Positions 22,721 through 31,300 of a DNA stretch of 34,612 nucleotides are shown in pieces (positions within the stretch are counted from its first letter, which is position 1; every line of letters starts with the position of its first letter). The position numbers and the translations under genes were made by a program. Source of the DNA: an uncultured Verrucomicrobiota bacterium (lineage in GTDB: Bacteria > Verrucomicrobiota > Verrucomicrobiia > Verrucomicrobiales > Verrucomicrobiaceae); contig CAINGK010000102.1 of assembly GCA_903848465.1 (NCBI GenBank), positions 1 to 34,612 on the forward strand. The letters run 5' to 3'. The notes beneath the pieces are model-generated. The model did no database searches, was not told where the DNA came from, and was given only the letters and a program-made list of their open reading frames with translations.

Positions 22721-25315
22721 TCACTTCTTCTTTTTCTTCTTCGGCTCCGCAGCAGGCGGTGCAGGCGCTGGTGCAGCAGATGGCGGGCTGTCTTTGAGCA
22801 GTCCGGCTCGCATGAGCTTCTCCTTCGCGGCGTCCACTTTGAGGCCACCGGTTGGCAGGTCGAAACCCAGCGTGTCGCCATTGGGTTTGAAGCCGCTGCC
22901 GTCGGCATCGACGTAGATGGGGTTGTTGTAGGCGCAGGGGCGCATCCTGCCATAATCGCTGGTGCCGTAGCAGGTTTTTTGATCGCCGTCTTCGTCGATG
23001 GCCACGACGATGAGATGGGCGTCTTGTTCCAGCGGGACGTGAATCTTCTGGTCAAACTTCACCACGCCGTCCTTGAACATCTGTGGGTGGGAGGCACGGG
23101 TAAAATTGAGCTTGGGGTCTGGGCGGCTGTTCACCAGCACCTGCACGCGGTCGATGTCCATCCAGTCGGTGCATTGCACGCGGACGTTCAGATCAATGCC
23201 GCCCGTAGCGCGGTCGTCATCTCCGGCGATCTTGCCGTTCTGCGTGGTGACTTCGAGGAAGGGGCCGGTGCTCAGCACGAGGTGGCCGGTCTTGGCATGC
23301 GGGGCGAGTTCCGCCCAGTCGATCTTCGCCGGTTCATCGGTGCTGCTAGGCAGGTAGCAGCGCCAGCAGCCGACGCCATTGCCATAGACCGAGTGCGCAT
23401 CCGCCACGCCAACGGCGGTGACGCGCAGCCCTTGGTTCAAGAGCTGACGCCAGACGAACTCACGCACGGGGGTGACCTTCATGGCCAGCGCGCCTGCTGG
23501 GCGGCTGAGGCGGAAGGGCGACTCCGCGAGGATGTCGGTGCCGGGGCCGTTTTCGGCTTCCGATCCATCAATCATGCTGCCGACGCCGACGAAGCCACCA
23601 TCCGCAATGCCGTCGCTGTCGCGGTCCACGAACATGTTGGAGAGGTCGGGGTGATTGAACTGAATCCAGCGATCTGCACGCTCGCCCTGCCAGCGGCGCA
23701 GAGTGAGGACGGTGATACGTGGGTCGTCATTCCAATCGGGCGCGCCGCCGTTTTGCTTGAGCGGCTCGGGTTCAAACGGGAAGGCATTGACGTGCTGGCG
23801 GCTGCCGGTGAGCTCGATGCCTTTGACGGTCTTGATGTAGGACTCCAGGCCGAGCGCCTTGATCGTAGGCTCCCAGTCGTAAAAGCGGTTGTGCTCAGTC
23901 GTGGGGGTGAATTCCACATTCTCTGCGGCGATGTTGATCAAGCGGCCATCGGTGTCGCAGACGTTGTCACCGCTGGGCGTGCTGTGATTGTGGAAGTCGG
24001 CGCTGATCCAGCCCTTGGTATCGACCAGGTGTTTGAGCGTGCCTTTGAAGACGAATTCCTTGGCCGCTTCGACTGTCACTTCCTGCTCCAGATGCGAGTA
24101 CTCCGGGCCGCGCACGACCACGACGCGATACTTGCCCGGCGGCAGTGCCTGAGTGAAGTGCCCATTCTCGCTCATGTATTGGTCCACGCAGCCATGCGCG
24201 CGCCACTTGGGGCCGAGATCGAGCTTCGGTGCGTCTTTGTCCAGTGGGGCGAAGTGCGCTTTGCAGGGCGTGGGTTTGCCGGATTCATCGGTGATGTCGA
24301 AGCGGATGCGGGCGGCGGGCTGAACGACGAACGGAACCACCAGGTCTTCGGTCGTAGGAGAAGCGGGCTTCACGGTGAACGTGAGTGTGCCTGAGCTACG
24401 GCCCAAGTCTTGCAGCGTGAGCACTGCCTCGCCTACTGGCAGCTTCAGACGGACAAAACCTTCTTGATCAGGATATGCGGGAATCGTTTTATTATCGCCA
24501 TCAGGCACTAGAAGAGTCGCGGAGGAGACACCCTTTATCCCTTGTTCGTTGATCTGGACAGTGGCGTGGCCCAGCTTGTCGCCCTTCACCGAGCGCACCT
24601 CACCCACCGCCTGCGCAGGCGAGGTGCCCACGGCGAAGAAGCGTGAGATGACGACCTCCTGTCCGGGTTTCAGATCCAGGGTGTCCGCGATCTTTTCCGC
24701 GCCTTTGACGCTGAGCGTGCCCACCGCGTAGCCGCACTTGTGCGCGGGATTGATGGCATCCGTCCAGTAGATGTCGTCCGTGGTTGTCCCGGTGGAGTCA
24801 AAGCGGGTGAAGTCGGATTTCGTAAAAGTCTTCTGCGGCTCCTGGGTTTCGTTGCGCAGCGTGGTGGTGATGAAGATGCCCTGCACGCCGTCCTGCACGC
24901 GGTATTCGTGCCGCTTGAAGACGCCGCCGTTCTTGGCCGCTGTGGTCACGGACTCCACCGCAGCGCTGCCAGTTTCCTTGGCTTCCACCTTTTTGACGTA
25001 GCTCACGAAGCCGTGGCCGCAGGGGGCGTAGATGACGAGTTGGTCGTTGTTCGCGCCGCGCAGCGTCAGATCATAGAGGCAGCCGGGGGTCACGCCATCT
25101 TCACCGTAGAAGGTGCTCATGTTGGCTTTGCGGTTGGGCGAGTTCTGCGAGATCAGCGCCTCCACCTTGTCGCTGCGCAGCACGAAGTCGCCCAGGATGC
25201 CGTCGGCTTCCTTGCCTTTGGGCAGCTCTGTTTCACGACCGAGCGCGGCTTCAAAAACTTCGGCGGCAGGCACGGAGCTTGCGATGAGGAGGGAGAGCAG
25301 GATGGCTGACTTCAT
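22721..25315 (-). CDS. Secreted CehA/McbA-family metallohydrolase (PHP domain)
   Basis: The 864-residue product has a signal peptide (MKSAILLSLLIASSVPAA). Its N-terminal 430 residues look like beta-sandwich domains, with pieces such as LKLPVGEAVLTLQDLG and GKYRVVVVRGPEYSHLEQEV. The PHP-type metal site starts at about residue 436: WISADFHNHSTPSGDN gives the H-x-H ligands, TEHNRF follows, and KGIELTGSRQHVNAFPF completes a CehA-like active site. GVADAHSVYGNG and WRCYLPSS continue it. The C-terminus ends in a run of lysines after Ala/Pro-rich residues, probably disordered. CehA relatives hydrolyse carbaryl; most family members have unknown substrates, phosphodiesters or carboxylesters being plausible. 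The frame could start earlier, but the ATG at 25315 begins the signal. Confidence 0.88.
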   Translation of the reverse strand: MKSAILLSLLIASSVPAAEVFEAALGRETELPKGKEADGILGDFVLRSDKVEALISQNSPNRKANMSTFYGEDGVTPGCLYDLTLRGANNDQLVIYAPCGHGFVSYVKKVEAKETGSAAVESVTTAAKNGGVFKRHEYRVQDGVQGIFITTTLRNETQEPQKTFTKSDFTRFDSTGTTTDDIYWTDAINPAHKCGYAVGTLSVKGAEKIADTLDLKPGQEVVISRFFAVGTSPAQAVGEVRSVKGDKLGHATVQINEQGIKGVSSATLLVPDGDNKTIPAYPDQEGFVRLKLPVGEAVLTLQDLGRSSGTLTFTVKPASPTTEDLVVPFVVQPAARIRFDITDESGKPTPCKAHFAPLDKDAPKLDLGPKWRAHGCVDQYMSENGHFTQALPPGKYRVVVVRGPEYSHLEQEVTVEAAKEFVFKGTLKHLVDTKGWISADFHNHSTPSGDNVCDTDGRLINIAAENVEFTPTTEHNRFYDWEPTIKALGLESYIKTVKGIELTGSRQHVNAFPFEPEPLKQNGGAPDWNDDPRITVLTLRRWQGERADRWIQFNHPDLSNMFVDRDSDGIADGGFVGVGSMIDGSEAENGPGTDILAESPFRLSRPAGALAMKVTPVREFVWRQLLNQGLRVTAVGVADAHSVYGNGVGCWRCYLPSSTDEPAKIDWAELAPHAKTGHLVLSTGPFLEVTTQNGKIAGDDDRATGGIDLNVRVQCTDWMDIDRVQVLVNSRPDPKLNFTRASHPQMFKDGVVKFDQKIHVPLEQDAHLIVVAIDEDGDQKTCYGTSDYGRMRPCAYNNPIYVDADGSGFKPNGDTLGFDLPTGGLKVDAAKEKLMRAGLLKDSPPSAAPAPAPPAAEPKKKKKK

Positions 25316-25423
25316 GGTGGGAATCGGAAGCTTTAACCAACGCACCCCATCGTGACATCTTGTGAATGAAAACAAATTCGTTATGCAGCATCAAGACAGT
25401 GACAGCACCGATGCCTCCAACTC

Positions 25424-25516
25424 GAATGAAGATGAATGGCCGCGAATTCACACGAATGGTGCTGGGTTTGACTCTGATTCGCGCTTGTTCGCGGTCATTC
25501 CTCTGCATTCGTGTTA
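25424..25516. repeat. GAATGGCCGCGAAT...CATTCGTGTT palindromic repeat
   Basis: The left units GAATGGCCGCGAATTC and ACACGAATGG are matched loosely on the opposite strand by GATTCGCGCTTG, TTCGCGGTCATTC and CATTCGTGTT. Text of this type is, from memory, a common intergenic repeat in Verrucomicrobia and Planctomycetes. It occupies the divergent promoter region of the genes starting at 25315 and about 25511. Confidence 0.5.
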
Positions 25517-26515
25517 AAGATCCATTTCATTAATCCTCTCCACGTGGCCCCCTCTACCAAACGTCTCCTCTGGCTTGATCTCTTCCGTGGTCTGGCCGTG
25601 CTCGGCATGGTCTGGACGCATGCGGCCAACACCTTTCTCGATGCCGGACTGCAAACCACCGCGTGGTTTCACGAACTGAGCTACTACCACGGACTCATCG
25701 CCCCCGCGTTCTTCTGGATCGCCGGGTATGTGCGCGCGCATGTGACGGCGGCAGCACCCAAGCCTGCGCTGCCCGCGTTGAAACGACTGCTGCTGGTGCT
25801 GCTCATCGCCTACCTGATGTACGTCCCGTGGAATGACTTGCTTCATGCGCAGGCCTGGCGTGCTGCCTGCACGGTCAATGTGCTGCACTGCCTTGCCATC
25901 AGCGGCATGCTCATGCTGGTGGCGGAGCGCTTTGGCCACTGGCGACATGCGGTGGTGGCCGTGCTGATGGTGCTGTTTGTCGGTTTGCAAAAGTCAGCGG
26001 AAAGCTGGCACACCGGCCTGCTGTTCATCGACCAGTACTTCAACCGCAACCAAGGCTCCTTGTTCGCACTCTTCCCCTGGGTGGGCTTCGGTCTTGCCGG
26101 ATTCCTCACGCGTGGACTGTGGAGCGGCAGGGCGGATCGCCACGCTGCGCTGGTCTTGGTCCTCGGCGCGCTGCTCGCCTTTGCACAGCCCTACTCGCCC
26201 TGGCCCGGCGGCCCCCCCGAGTTCTTTCTCGAACGCCTCGGCTGGGTGATGATGGCCGCCGTGCTAGTAGCCTGTGTGGCGGATCGCCTCAGCGCTGCCA
26301 CTGGCTGGCTACGACTCGCGGGAAGGGAATCGCTGCTGCTCTACGTCGTGCATCTGCTGCTCATTCACGCCCTGCCGCTGCCCCGGCAGCCCTTGCAGTT
26401 TCTCATCGGAGCCACCCAGCCGCTGTGGGTGGTGGGCGCGATCTTTGTGGGACTGTTTGCCGCCTCGCTTGCGCTGGGTTGGGTGAATGAAAATCGCAAA
26501 GCCAAATACAAATAA
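25511..26515 (+). CDS. DUF1624/HGSNAT-like membrane acyltransferase-family protein
   Basis: The product is up to 334 residues with about nine hydrophobic helices. The start RLLWLDLFRGLAVLGMVWTHA is the first helix typical of DUF1624 / heparan-alpha-glucosaminide N-acetyltransferase relatives. Later segments include FFWIAGYVRAHV, NVLHCLAISGMLML, FPWVGFGLAGFL and LRLAGRESLLLYVVHLLLIHAL. The last, with its conserved S-x5-H, is characteristic of this superfamily. It probably transfers an acyl group across the inner membrane to an exported sugar. The start is uncertain: GTG at 25511 falls in the dispersed repeat, and GTG at 25544 gives MAPSTKRLLWLD, perhaps more natural. No good ribosome-binding site supports either. 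Confidence 0.83.
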   Translation: MLKIHFINPLHVAPSTKRLLWLDLFRGLAVLGMVWTHAANTFLDAGLQTTAWFHELSYYHGLIAPAFFWIAGYVRAHVTAAAPKPALPALKRLLLVLLIAYLMYVPWNDLLHAQAWRAACTVNVLHCLAISGMLMLVAERFGHWRHAVVAVLMVLFVGLQKSAESWHTGLLFIDQYFNRNQGSLFALFPWVGFGLAGFLTRGLWSGRADRHAALVLVLGALLAFAQPYSPWPGGPPEFFLERLGWVMMAAVLVACVADRLSAATGWLRLAGRESLLLYVVHLLLIHALPLPRQPLQFLIGATQPLWVVGAIFVGLFAASLALGWVNENRKAKYK

Positions 26516-26575
26516 CCACGACCCATTGCTCGACAAAACTGGCCTTCTGTAAATAATCGGAATTACATCAACTGT

Positions 26576-27046
26576 ATGTGGATCGAAAGAACACCTCAAG
26601 AAAGGATAGCCTGGGCAAATCGCTCTCGATCCCAAGCCAATCGCTTCGCGTTTATCATTGGGGCTGCTGCCTGCATCGTGTTGACCGCATGTCTCTATTT
26701 TGGGGTCTCTTTGAACCCCCAATTTCAGATGTTTGCAGGCGCAACGACTCGGCCAATGAGCTTTGGCATGGCGATCTTCGTCGGTCTCTTTTTTGGAATC
26801 GGATTATTCCGAGATGTGCGCCGTTCTGAGCTAAAGAAAATGGAAGAGGCTTCAATTTGTCAATCGTGCAGCGCTTTTAGCGAATCGAATGCCGGAGCCC
26901 AATGCACCTGCGGCGGAACATTCATTCCTACTTCCGATGTCCGTTGGGTTGATGATGATCGGGCAGAAGCTCAAAGAATTATGGCAGCACGGATGCAAGC
27001 AGCAAAAGCGGAACTGGAGGATGAGCACGGTAAGACAAATGCATGA
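26576..27046 (+). CDS. Unrecognised two-helix membrane protein with zinc-ribbon-like cysteines
   Basis: The 156-residue product is not recognised. Two hydrophobic helices (about residues 23-46 and 61-78) are joined by a short loop. After them comes a basic segment and then four cysteines: SICQSCSAFSESNAGAQCTCGGTFIP (C-x2-C ... C-x-C), resembling a small zinc ribbon. The C-terminal 40 residues are charged and alpha-helical, possibly coiled coil. Its DNA is visibly less GC-rich (about half) than the genes on either side, and its codon choice differs, which suggests later acquisition. It stands alone on the plus strand between the acyltransferase-like gene and the cytochrome gene, 22 bases before the latter. 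The start ATG at 26576 gives a full N-terminus. Confidence 0.65.
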   Translation: MWIERTPQERIAWANRSRSQANRFAFIIGAAACIVLTACLYFGVSLNPQFQMFAGATTRPMSFGMAIFVGLFFGIGLFRDVRRSELKKMEEASICQSCSAFSESNAGAQCTCGGTFIPTSDVRWVDDDRAEAQRIMAARMQAAKAELEDEHGKTNA

Positions 27047-27068
27047 ACGTCCGTAGTTTACGACGCTC

Positions 27069-30000
27069 ATGATTCACTGTCGCCATGCTCTTGCTTTTGT
27101 CCTGCTCACTTCCTCTCTCGCGGCGGAGGTGGCGAAGGTGCATCCGGCGCAGGCGATGGGGCTGCTCAAGACGCAGTGCCTGGGCTGCCACAATGTGGAG
27201 AAAAAGAAGGGCGGGCTGTCGCTGGAGACGCGGGACTTGGCGCTGAAGGGCGGCGAGAACGGGGCGGCGCTGAATGCGGGCGATGCGGACCATAGCGCGC
27301 TGATCAAGGCGCTGAATGACACCGGCGATGCGCACATGCCGCCGAAGAAGCAGTTGCCGGAAAAGCAGATCAATCTGCTGAAAGCCTGGGTGAATGCGGG
27401 CGCGGCCTGGGATGATGCGGCGCTGAAGCAGTTCGGCGAGCTGACGCCTGCGGACAAACTGGGGGCGCTGCCTGCTGGCCACACGCCTGCCGTGGCGCTG
27501 GCGCTGAGCACGGACGGCAAGCTGCTGGCGGTCGGGCGTGGCAATCAGGTGCAAATTCGTGATGTGACGGCCAAGGACATGCCAGTGGTGGCGACGCTGG
27601 AGGGACACAAGGACGTGGTGCAGTCGCTGGCGTGGAGTGCGGATGGCGCGCTGCTGGCAGCGGGTGGTTACCGGATGGTGCGAGTTTGGAAGGTGCCGAA
27701 CTCCAAGCCACCGGAACCGGCTAAAGCCGGGACTACAGAACAGGCCTGGGGGCTGGCGCATACTTTAAATGCGTCTCTGGAAGGTCGTGTCACGGGCATG
27801 GTTTTTCTACCAGATCATGCCACGTTGATTCTCGCGGATGGAGCTACGAGTTTGAAGGGCCTGCTGCATCGCTGGAAGCTAGGCGAGCCGAAGCCTGCAC
27901 AAACCGTGGAGGCGCATGCGGACAATGTTTTGAGCCTGGCGATGAGCCGCGATGGCAAGCAGCTCGCCACCGGGGGTGCGGACAATCTGGCCAAGGTGTG
28001 GGATGCGGCCACGCTGAAGGAAACGGCGCGTATTGAAGGACATGTGGGCCACATCGTGGCGCTGGGTTTCAGTGCGGATGGCAAATGGCTGGCCACCGGC
28101 AGTGCGGACAAAGACCTGAAAGTCTGGGACATCGCTAGCAAGGAAATGCTGATGCTGCTGGGCGATAAATCTGCACCCGTGAATGCGCTGCTGTGGGCAC
28201 CGGATTCCACCAGTCTGACCTACTTCAATGACAACGGCAGCGTGCATCGCGTCACCGAATTGAAAACCCACGATGGCGTGCGCCTGGCCTTCACCTCGGG
28301 CACGGACAAGCGCATCGGCACGCTCGAAGCCGTGCCGAATGCCGCTGTGGTGACGGCGGATGGCAAGAACGTCTTTGCTGCTACGGACGCAGGCGATGTG
28401 TTCCAACTCGATGAGAAGCAGAAGTTCACCAAGCTGAACGGCCCTGCGGCGGTGCCTGCCACGCCGAATCCCAAGGCGCTGTCTTTCACGCAGGACATCC
28501 TGCCCGTGCTCAGCAAGGCGGGGTGCAATCTGGGGAGCTGCCATGCGAAGTCTTCGGGGCAGGCGGGCTTCAAGCTCTCCATCTTTGCCTACGATCCGAA
28601 GGGCGACTACATGGAGCTGGTGAAGGATTCGCGCGGTCGGCGTGTGTTCCCGGCACTACCAGAAGATAGCCTATTATTGCAAAAGTCCGTGGTGCGCGTG
28701 CAGCACGAAGGCGGGCAGCGATTTGAGCCGGACTCGGAGTCGGCCAAGACCATCGCGGAGTGGATTCGCCAGGGCATGCCGTATGAAACGCCAGGGCAGC
28801 CAGCGCTCACAGGCATCGAAGTGCAGCCGGTGGAAAAGACCTACCGTAAGAATGACGCCGGAGCTTTGCAGGTCACGGCAAAGTACAGCAACGGCACCAC
28901 GCGTGATGTCACAGGCCTGACCGACTACATCTCGTCCGAGAAATCCATCGCTGCGGTGGATGAAGCCGGGCACATGAAGACCACCCGCGAAAGCGGTGAG
29001 ACGGTGATCGTGGCGCGTTACATGGGGCAGGTGGCCATCTCGCGTGTGGCGGTGCCTGCGGACAAGCTGCTGCCGCCGGAACGCTACGCGAAGCTGACCG
29101 TGCGCAATGACATCGACAAGCTCGTGTATGCACGCCTGCAAAAGCTCGGCCATCTGCCCAGCGCCGACTGCACGGATGCGGAGTTTCTGCGCCGCAGCAC
29201 GCTGGATGCCATCGGCATGCTGCCCACGGTGGATGAAGCGCGCGCCTTTGCTGCCAACAAGGACACCAAGAAGTACGAGCAGTGGGTCGATGCGCTGCTA
29301 CAGCGCCCTGAGTGGGCCGACCACTGGGCCATCAAGTGGGGCGACCTGCTTCGTCCGAATCCCTCGCGCGTCGGCGTGAAGCCGGTCTATCTGCTGGACC
29401 AGTGGATTCGCCAGAGCTTCCGCGAGAACAAGCCCTGGGATCGCTTGGTGCGCGAACTCATCACTGCCCAAGGCAACACGCATCAGGACGGCCCCGTGGC
29501 GATCTGGCGTGACAAACGCGACCCGGTGGATGCCGCCACCTTTGTCGGGCAGATCTTCCTCGGCGTGCGCCTCGAATGCGCGAAGTGCCATCACCACCCG
29601 ACGGAGAAGTGGGATATGACCGACTACTACCAGATGGCCGCGTTCTTCACACAGATGAAGCGCAAAGGGCAGGGGATTTCCGCGCCGATCAGCGGCGAGC
29701 CTGAGCAGATGTGGTTCGCGCCAGGGAATGCAGGCATCGAGCATCCCGTCACCAAGGCCACGCTGAAACCACGCCCGCCTGCGGATAAGGAAATCACCAT
29801 CGCTGAAACGCAGGACCCGCGCGCCGTGCTGGCCGATTGGATGACGAACCCGCACAATCCCTACTTTGCGCCTGCCATCGTGAACCGCGTGTGGTCCAGT
29901 TTCATGGGCCGTGGCATCGTCGATCCCGTGGATGACTTCCGCGCCTCGAACCCACCCACCAACGCCCCGCTGCTCGACTGGCTGGCGCAGGATTTCGTGA

Positions 30001-30590
30001 AGCACGGCTACGATTTGAAGCACCTCATGCGCACCATCATGCTGTCGCAGACCTATCGCCTCAGTAGTCTGCCGAACGAGACGAACATTGCCGATTTGAA
30101 AAACTACAGCCGCAGCTATCGCCGCCGACTCCCTGCGGAAACCTTGCTGGATGCCGTCGGCTCCGTAACCGGCACCCACTTTTATTTCAACGGCATGCCG
30201 GGTGGCTCGCTGGCGAAGCAAACCTGGAATCACAAGCTGGAGAGTGAATTCCTCGACGCCTTTGGCCGCCCCAATGCCAGCTCCGAATGCCCCTGCGAAC
30301 GCGATGCCAAGCCGAGTGTGGTGCAGGCGCTACACATGATGAATTCGACCATCCTGCAAGGGAAAATTAGCGCCGGAGGAGGTCGTGCGTATGAACTGGC
30401 CAGGAGCACGCTGAAGCCGGAGCAGATCCTGGAAGAACTCTACCTCGCCTGCTACTCACGCCTACCCACCGCCGAGGAGGCCACGATAGCTGGCAAGGCG
30501 CTGGATGTGGGAGTGGCGAACCGGCAAACGGCGATTGAGGATGTGCTGTGGAGTTTGCTGAACTCGGCGGAGTTTGTGTTTAATCATTGA
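27069..30590 (+). CDS. Planctomycete-type cytochrome / WD40 / PSCyt2-PSD1 (DUF1549-DUF1553) protein
   Basis: The 1173-residue product has a signal peptide (about 1-20). Order of domains: a PSCyt1-like cytochrome with CLGCHN (C37, C40, H41); WD40 repeats (about 130-430, e.g. GHKDVVQSLAWSADGALLA, AHADNVLSLAMSRDG, GHVGHIVALGFSADG); a second haem-type region GCNLGSCHAKSSGQAGFKLS (about 485-505); a bacterial Ig-like domain (about 575-660); PSCyt2/DUF1549 with CAKCHHHPTEKWDMTDYY (about 837-853); and PSD1/DUF1553 to the end. The family is exported and of unknown chemistry, proposed to act in polysaccharide-linked redox processes. A palindromic repeat arm is read in frame inside the WD40 region. Its usual DUF1501 partner lies 710 bases downstream, separated by a repeat element. 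Confidence 0.93.
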   Translation: MIHCRHALAFVLLTSSLAAEVAKVHPAQAMGLLKTQCLGCHNVEKKKGGLSLETRDLALKGGENGAALNAGDADHSALIKALNDTGDAHMPPKKQLPEKQINLLKAWVNAGAAWDDAALKQFGELTPADKLGALPAGHTPAVALALSTDGKLLAVGRGNQVQIRDVTAKDMPVVATLEGHKDVVQSLAWSADGALLAAGGYRMVRVWKVPNSKPPEPAKAGTTEQAWGLAHTLNASLEGRVTGMVFLPDHATLILADGATSLKGLLHRWKLGEPKPAQTVEAHADNVLSLAMSRDGKQLATGGADNLAKVWDAATLKETARIEGHVGHIVALGFSADGKWLATGSADKDLKVWDIASKEMLMLLGDKSAPVNALLWAPDSTSLTYFNDNGSVHRVTELKTHDGVRLAFTSGTDKRIGTLEAVPNAAVVTADGKNVFAATDAGDVFQLDEKQKFTKLNGPAAVPATPNPKALSFTQDILPVLSKAGCNLGSCHAKSSGQAGFKLSIFAYDPKGDYMELVKDSRGRRVFPALPEDSLLLQKSVVRVQHEGGQRFEPDSESAKTIAEWIRQGMPYETPGQPALTGIEVQPVEKTYRKNDAGALQVTAKYSNGTTRDVTGLTDYISSEKSIAAVDEAGHMKTTRESGETVIVARYMGQVAISRVAVPADKLLPPERYAKLTVRNDIDKLVYARLQKLGHLPSADCTDAEFLRRSTLDAIGMLPTVDEARAFAANKDTKKYEQWVDALLQRPEWADHWAIKWGDLLRPNPSRVGVKPVYLLDQWIRQSFRENKPWDRLVRELITAQGNTHQDGPVAIWRDKRDPVDAATFVGQIFLGVRLECAKCHHHPTEKWDMTDYYQMAAFFTQMKRKGQGISAPISGEPEQMWFAPGNAGIEHPVTKATLKPRPPADKEITIAETQDPRAVLADWMTNPHNPYFAPAIVNRVWSSFMGRGIVDPVDDFRASNPPTNAPLLDWLAQDFVKHGYDLKHLMRTIMLSQTYRLSSLPNETNIADLKNYSRSYRRRLPAETLLDAVGSVTGTHFYFNGMPGGSLAKQTWNHKLESEFLDAFGRPNASSECPCERDAKPSVVQALHMMNSTILQGKISAGGGRAYELARSTLKPEQILEELYLACYSRLPTAEEATIAGKALDVGVANRQTAIEDVLWSLLNSAEFVFNH
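27711..27737. repeat. Single arm of the in-frame palindromic element, inside the WD40 region
   Basis: This stretch is CCGGAACCGGCTAAAGCCGG followed by GACTACA. It matches the right arm of the element at 13899-13930 except for one added A. It is translated as PEPAKAGTT, compared with GPAKAGTT in the helicase, in the same reading frame. It falls in a loop after MVRVWKV at the end of a WD40 blade. Confidence 0.8.
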
Positions 30591-31300
30591 GGAAAGTAGT
30601 CATGAGCTTTAGCTCGTTCTGGAAGGCACCGAGATGCCAGCAGAGCGATCTATGCTGCGCGTATCGCAAACTTTCATTTTGAGTGGTGGGATTTTTGAAG
30701 CTTTGTGATGGACGGCAGATGACAATCAACCAGCCTGGTGGCCAAGCGCACGCCACTCCATCTGAAGCTCACGCTGTCCTTTTCGTCTCAGCAAGCCCGG
30801 AGGGCTGGCACAACAATAGCCGTGGGTGAAACCCACGGAAATGTGCCGCCCATAACTGTCGAATGCCGATGAACCGCGCAGCGGTGACACATCTCGCTGC
30901 GCTCCGCAGGCACTAGGCGGAGGTAGAGTATACGCTGTGATACATTGGCTGCGTCTATCTATAGCGAATGCGCTGGGGGTGGGCGGAGATTTGTGTCACC
31001 GCTACGCGGTTCCACTAGCCTGCAACGGCGGTTGGTCGGCCTACCGTGGGTTAGCACCCACGGCTATTATTGTGCCAGCCCTCCGGGCTTAGATTGCTAC
31101 GCATAGTCACCTTCATTTTGTGCGGGTTGCTTTTGAAGGTTGGGTGATGCGCGTGGTTCACAATGAACTCAGGATTCATGAGCGAGACTCGCCATCATGA
31201 ATGATGCCGGATCAATAATCACCGGAACTGATACTTTTGTTCGATTTCGCAAGAACCCCCTGGCCGCAGCGTAATTTCCACGTCTCGCTTTGTTCCACGA
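30591..31300. other. Intergenic region carrying a MITE-like element
   Basis: These 710 bases separate the cytochrome gene from the DUF1501 gene. No supported coding sequence was seen. The stretch 30591-30790 contains GTCATGAGCTTTAGCTCG, a self-complementary motif, and otherwise nothing recognisable. The palindromic element at 30793-31090 fills the middle. The remaining 210 bases before 31301 show no clear promoter. Confidence 0.6.
30793..31090. mobile_element. MITE-like palindromic element
   Basis: The outer arms are inverted copies of about 46 bases. The left arm (30793-30838) begins AAGCCCGGAGGGCTGGCACA and continues through AATAGCCGTGGGTG to ACCCACGG. The right arm (31044-31090) reads the same on the opposite strand. 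Inner segments are also inverted: GAACCGCGCAGCGGTGACAC on the left and GTGTCACCGCTACGCGGTTC on the right. The element thus folds along most of its 298 bases and encodes nothing. This pattern fits a small non-autonomous transposable or REP-type element; no target duplication was confirmed. Confidence 0.75.

Noticed and set aside
22661..24394. 577-codon plus-strand frame opposite the CehA-like gene
   Set aside because: Long only because of high GC; composition is typical of antisense frames and no domain is seen.
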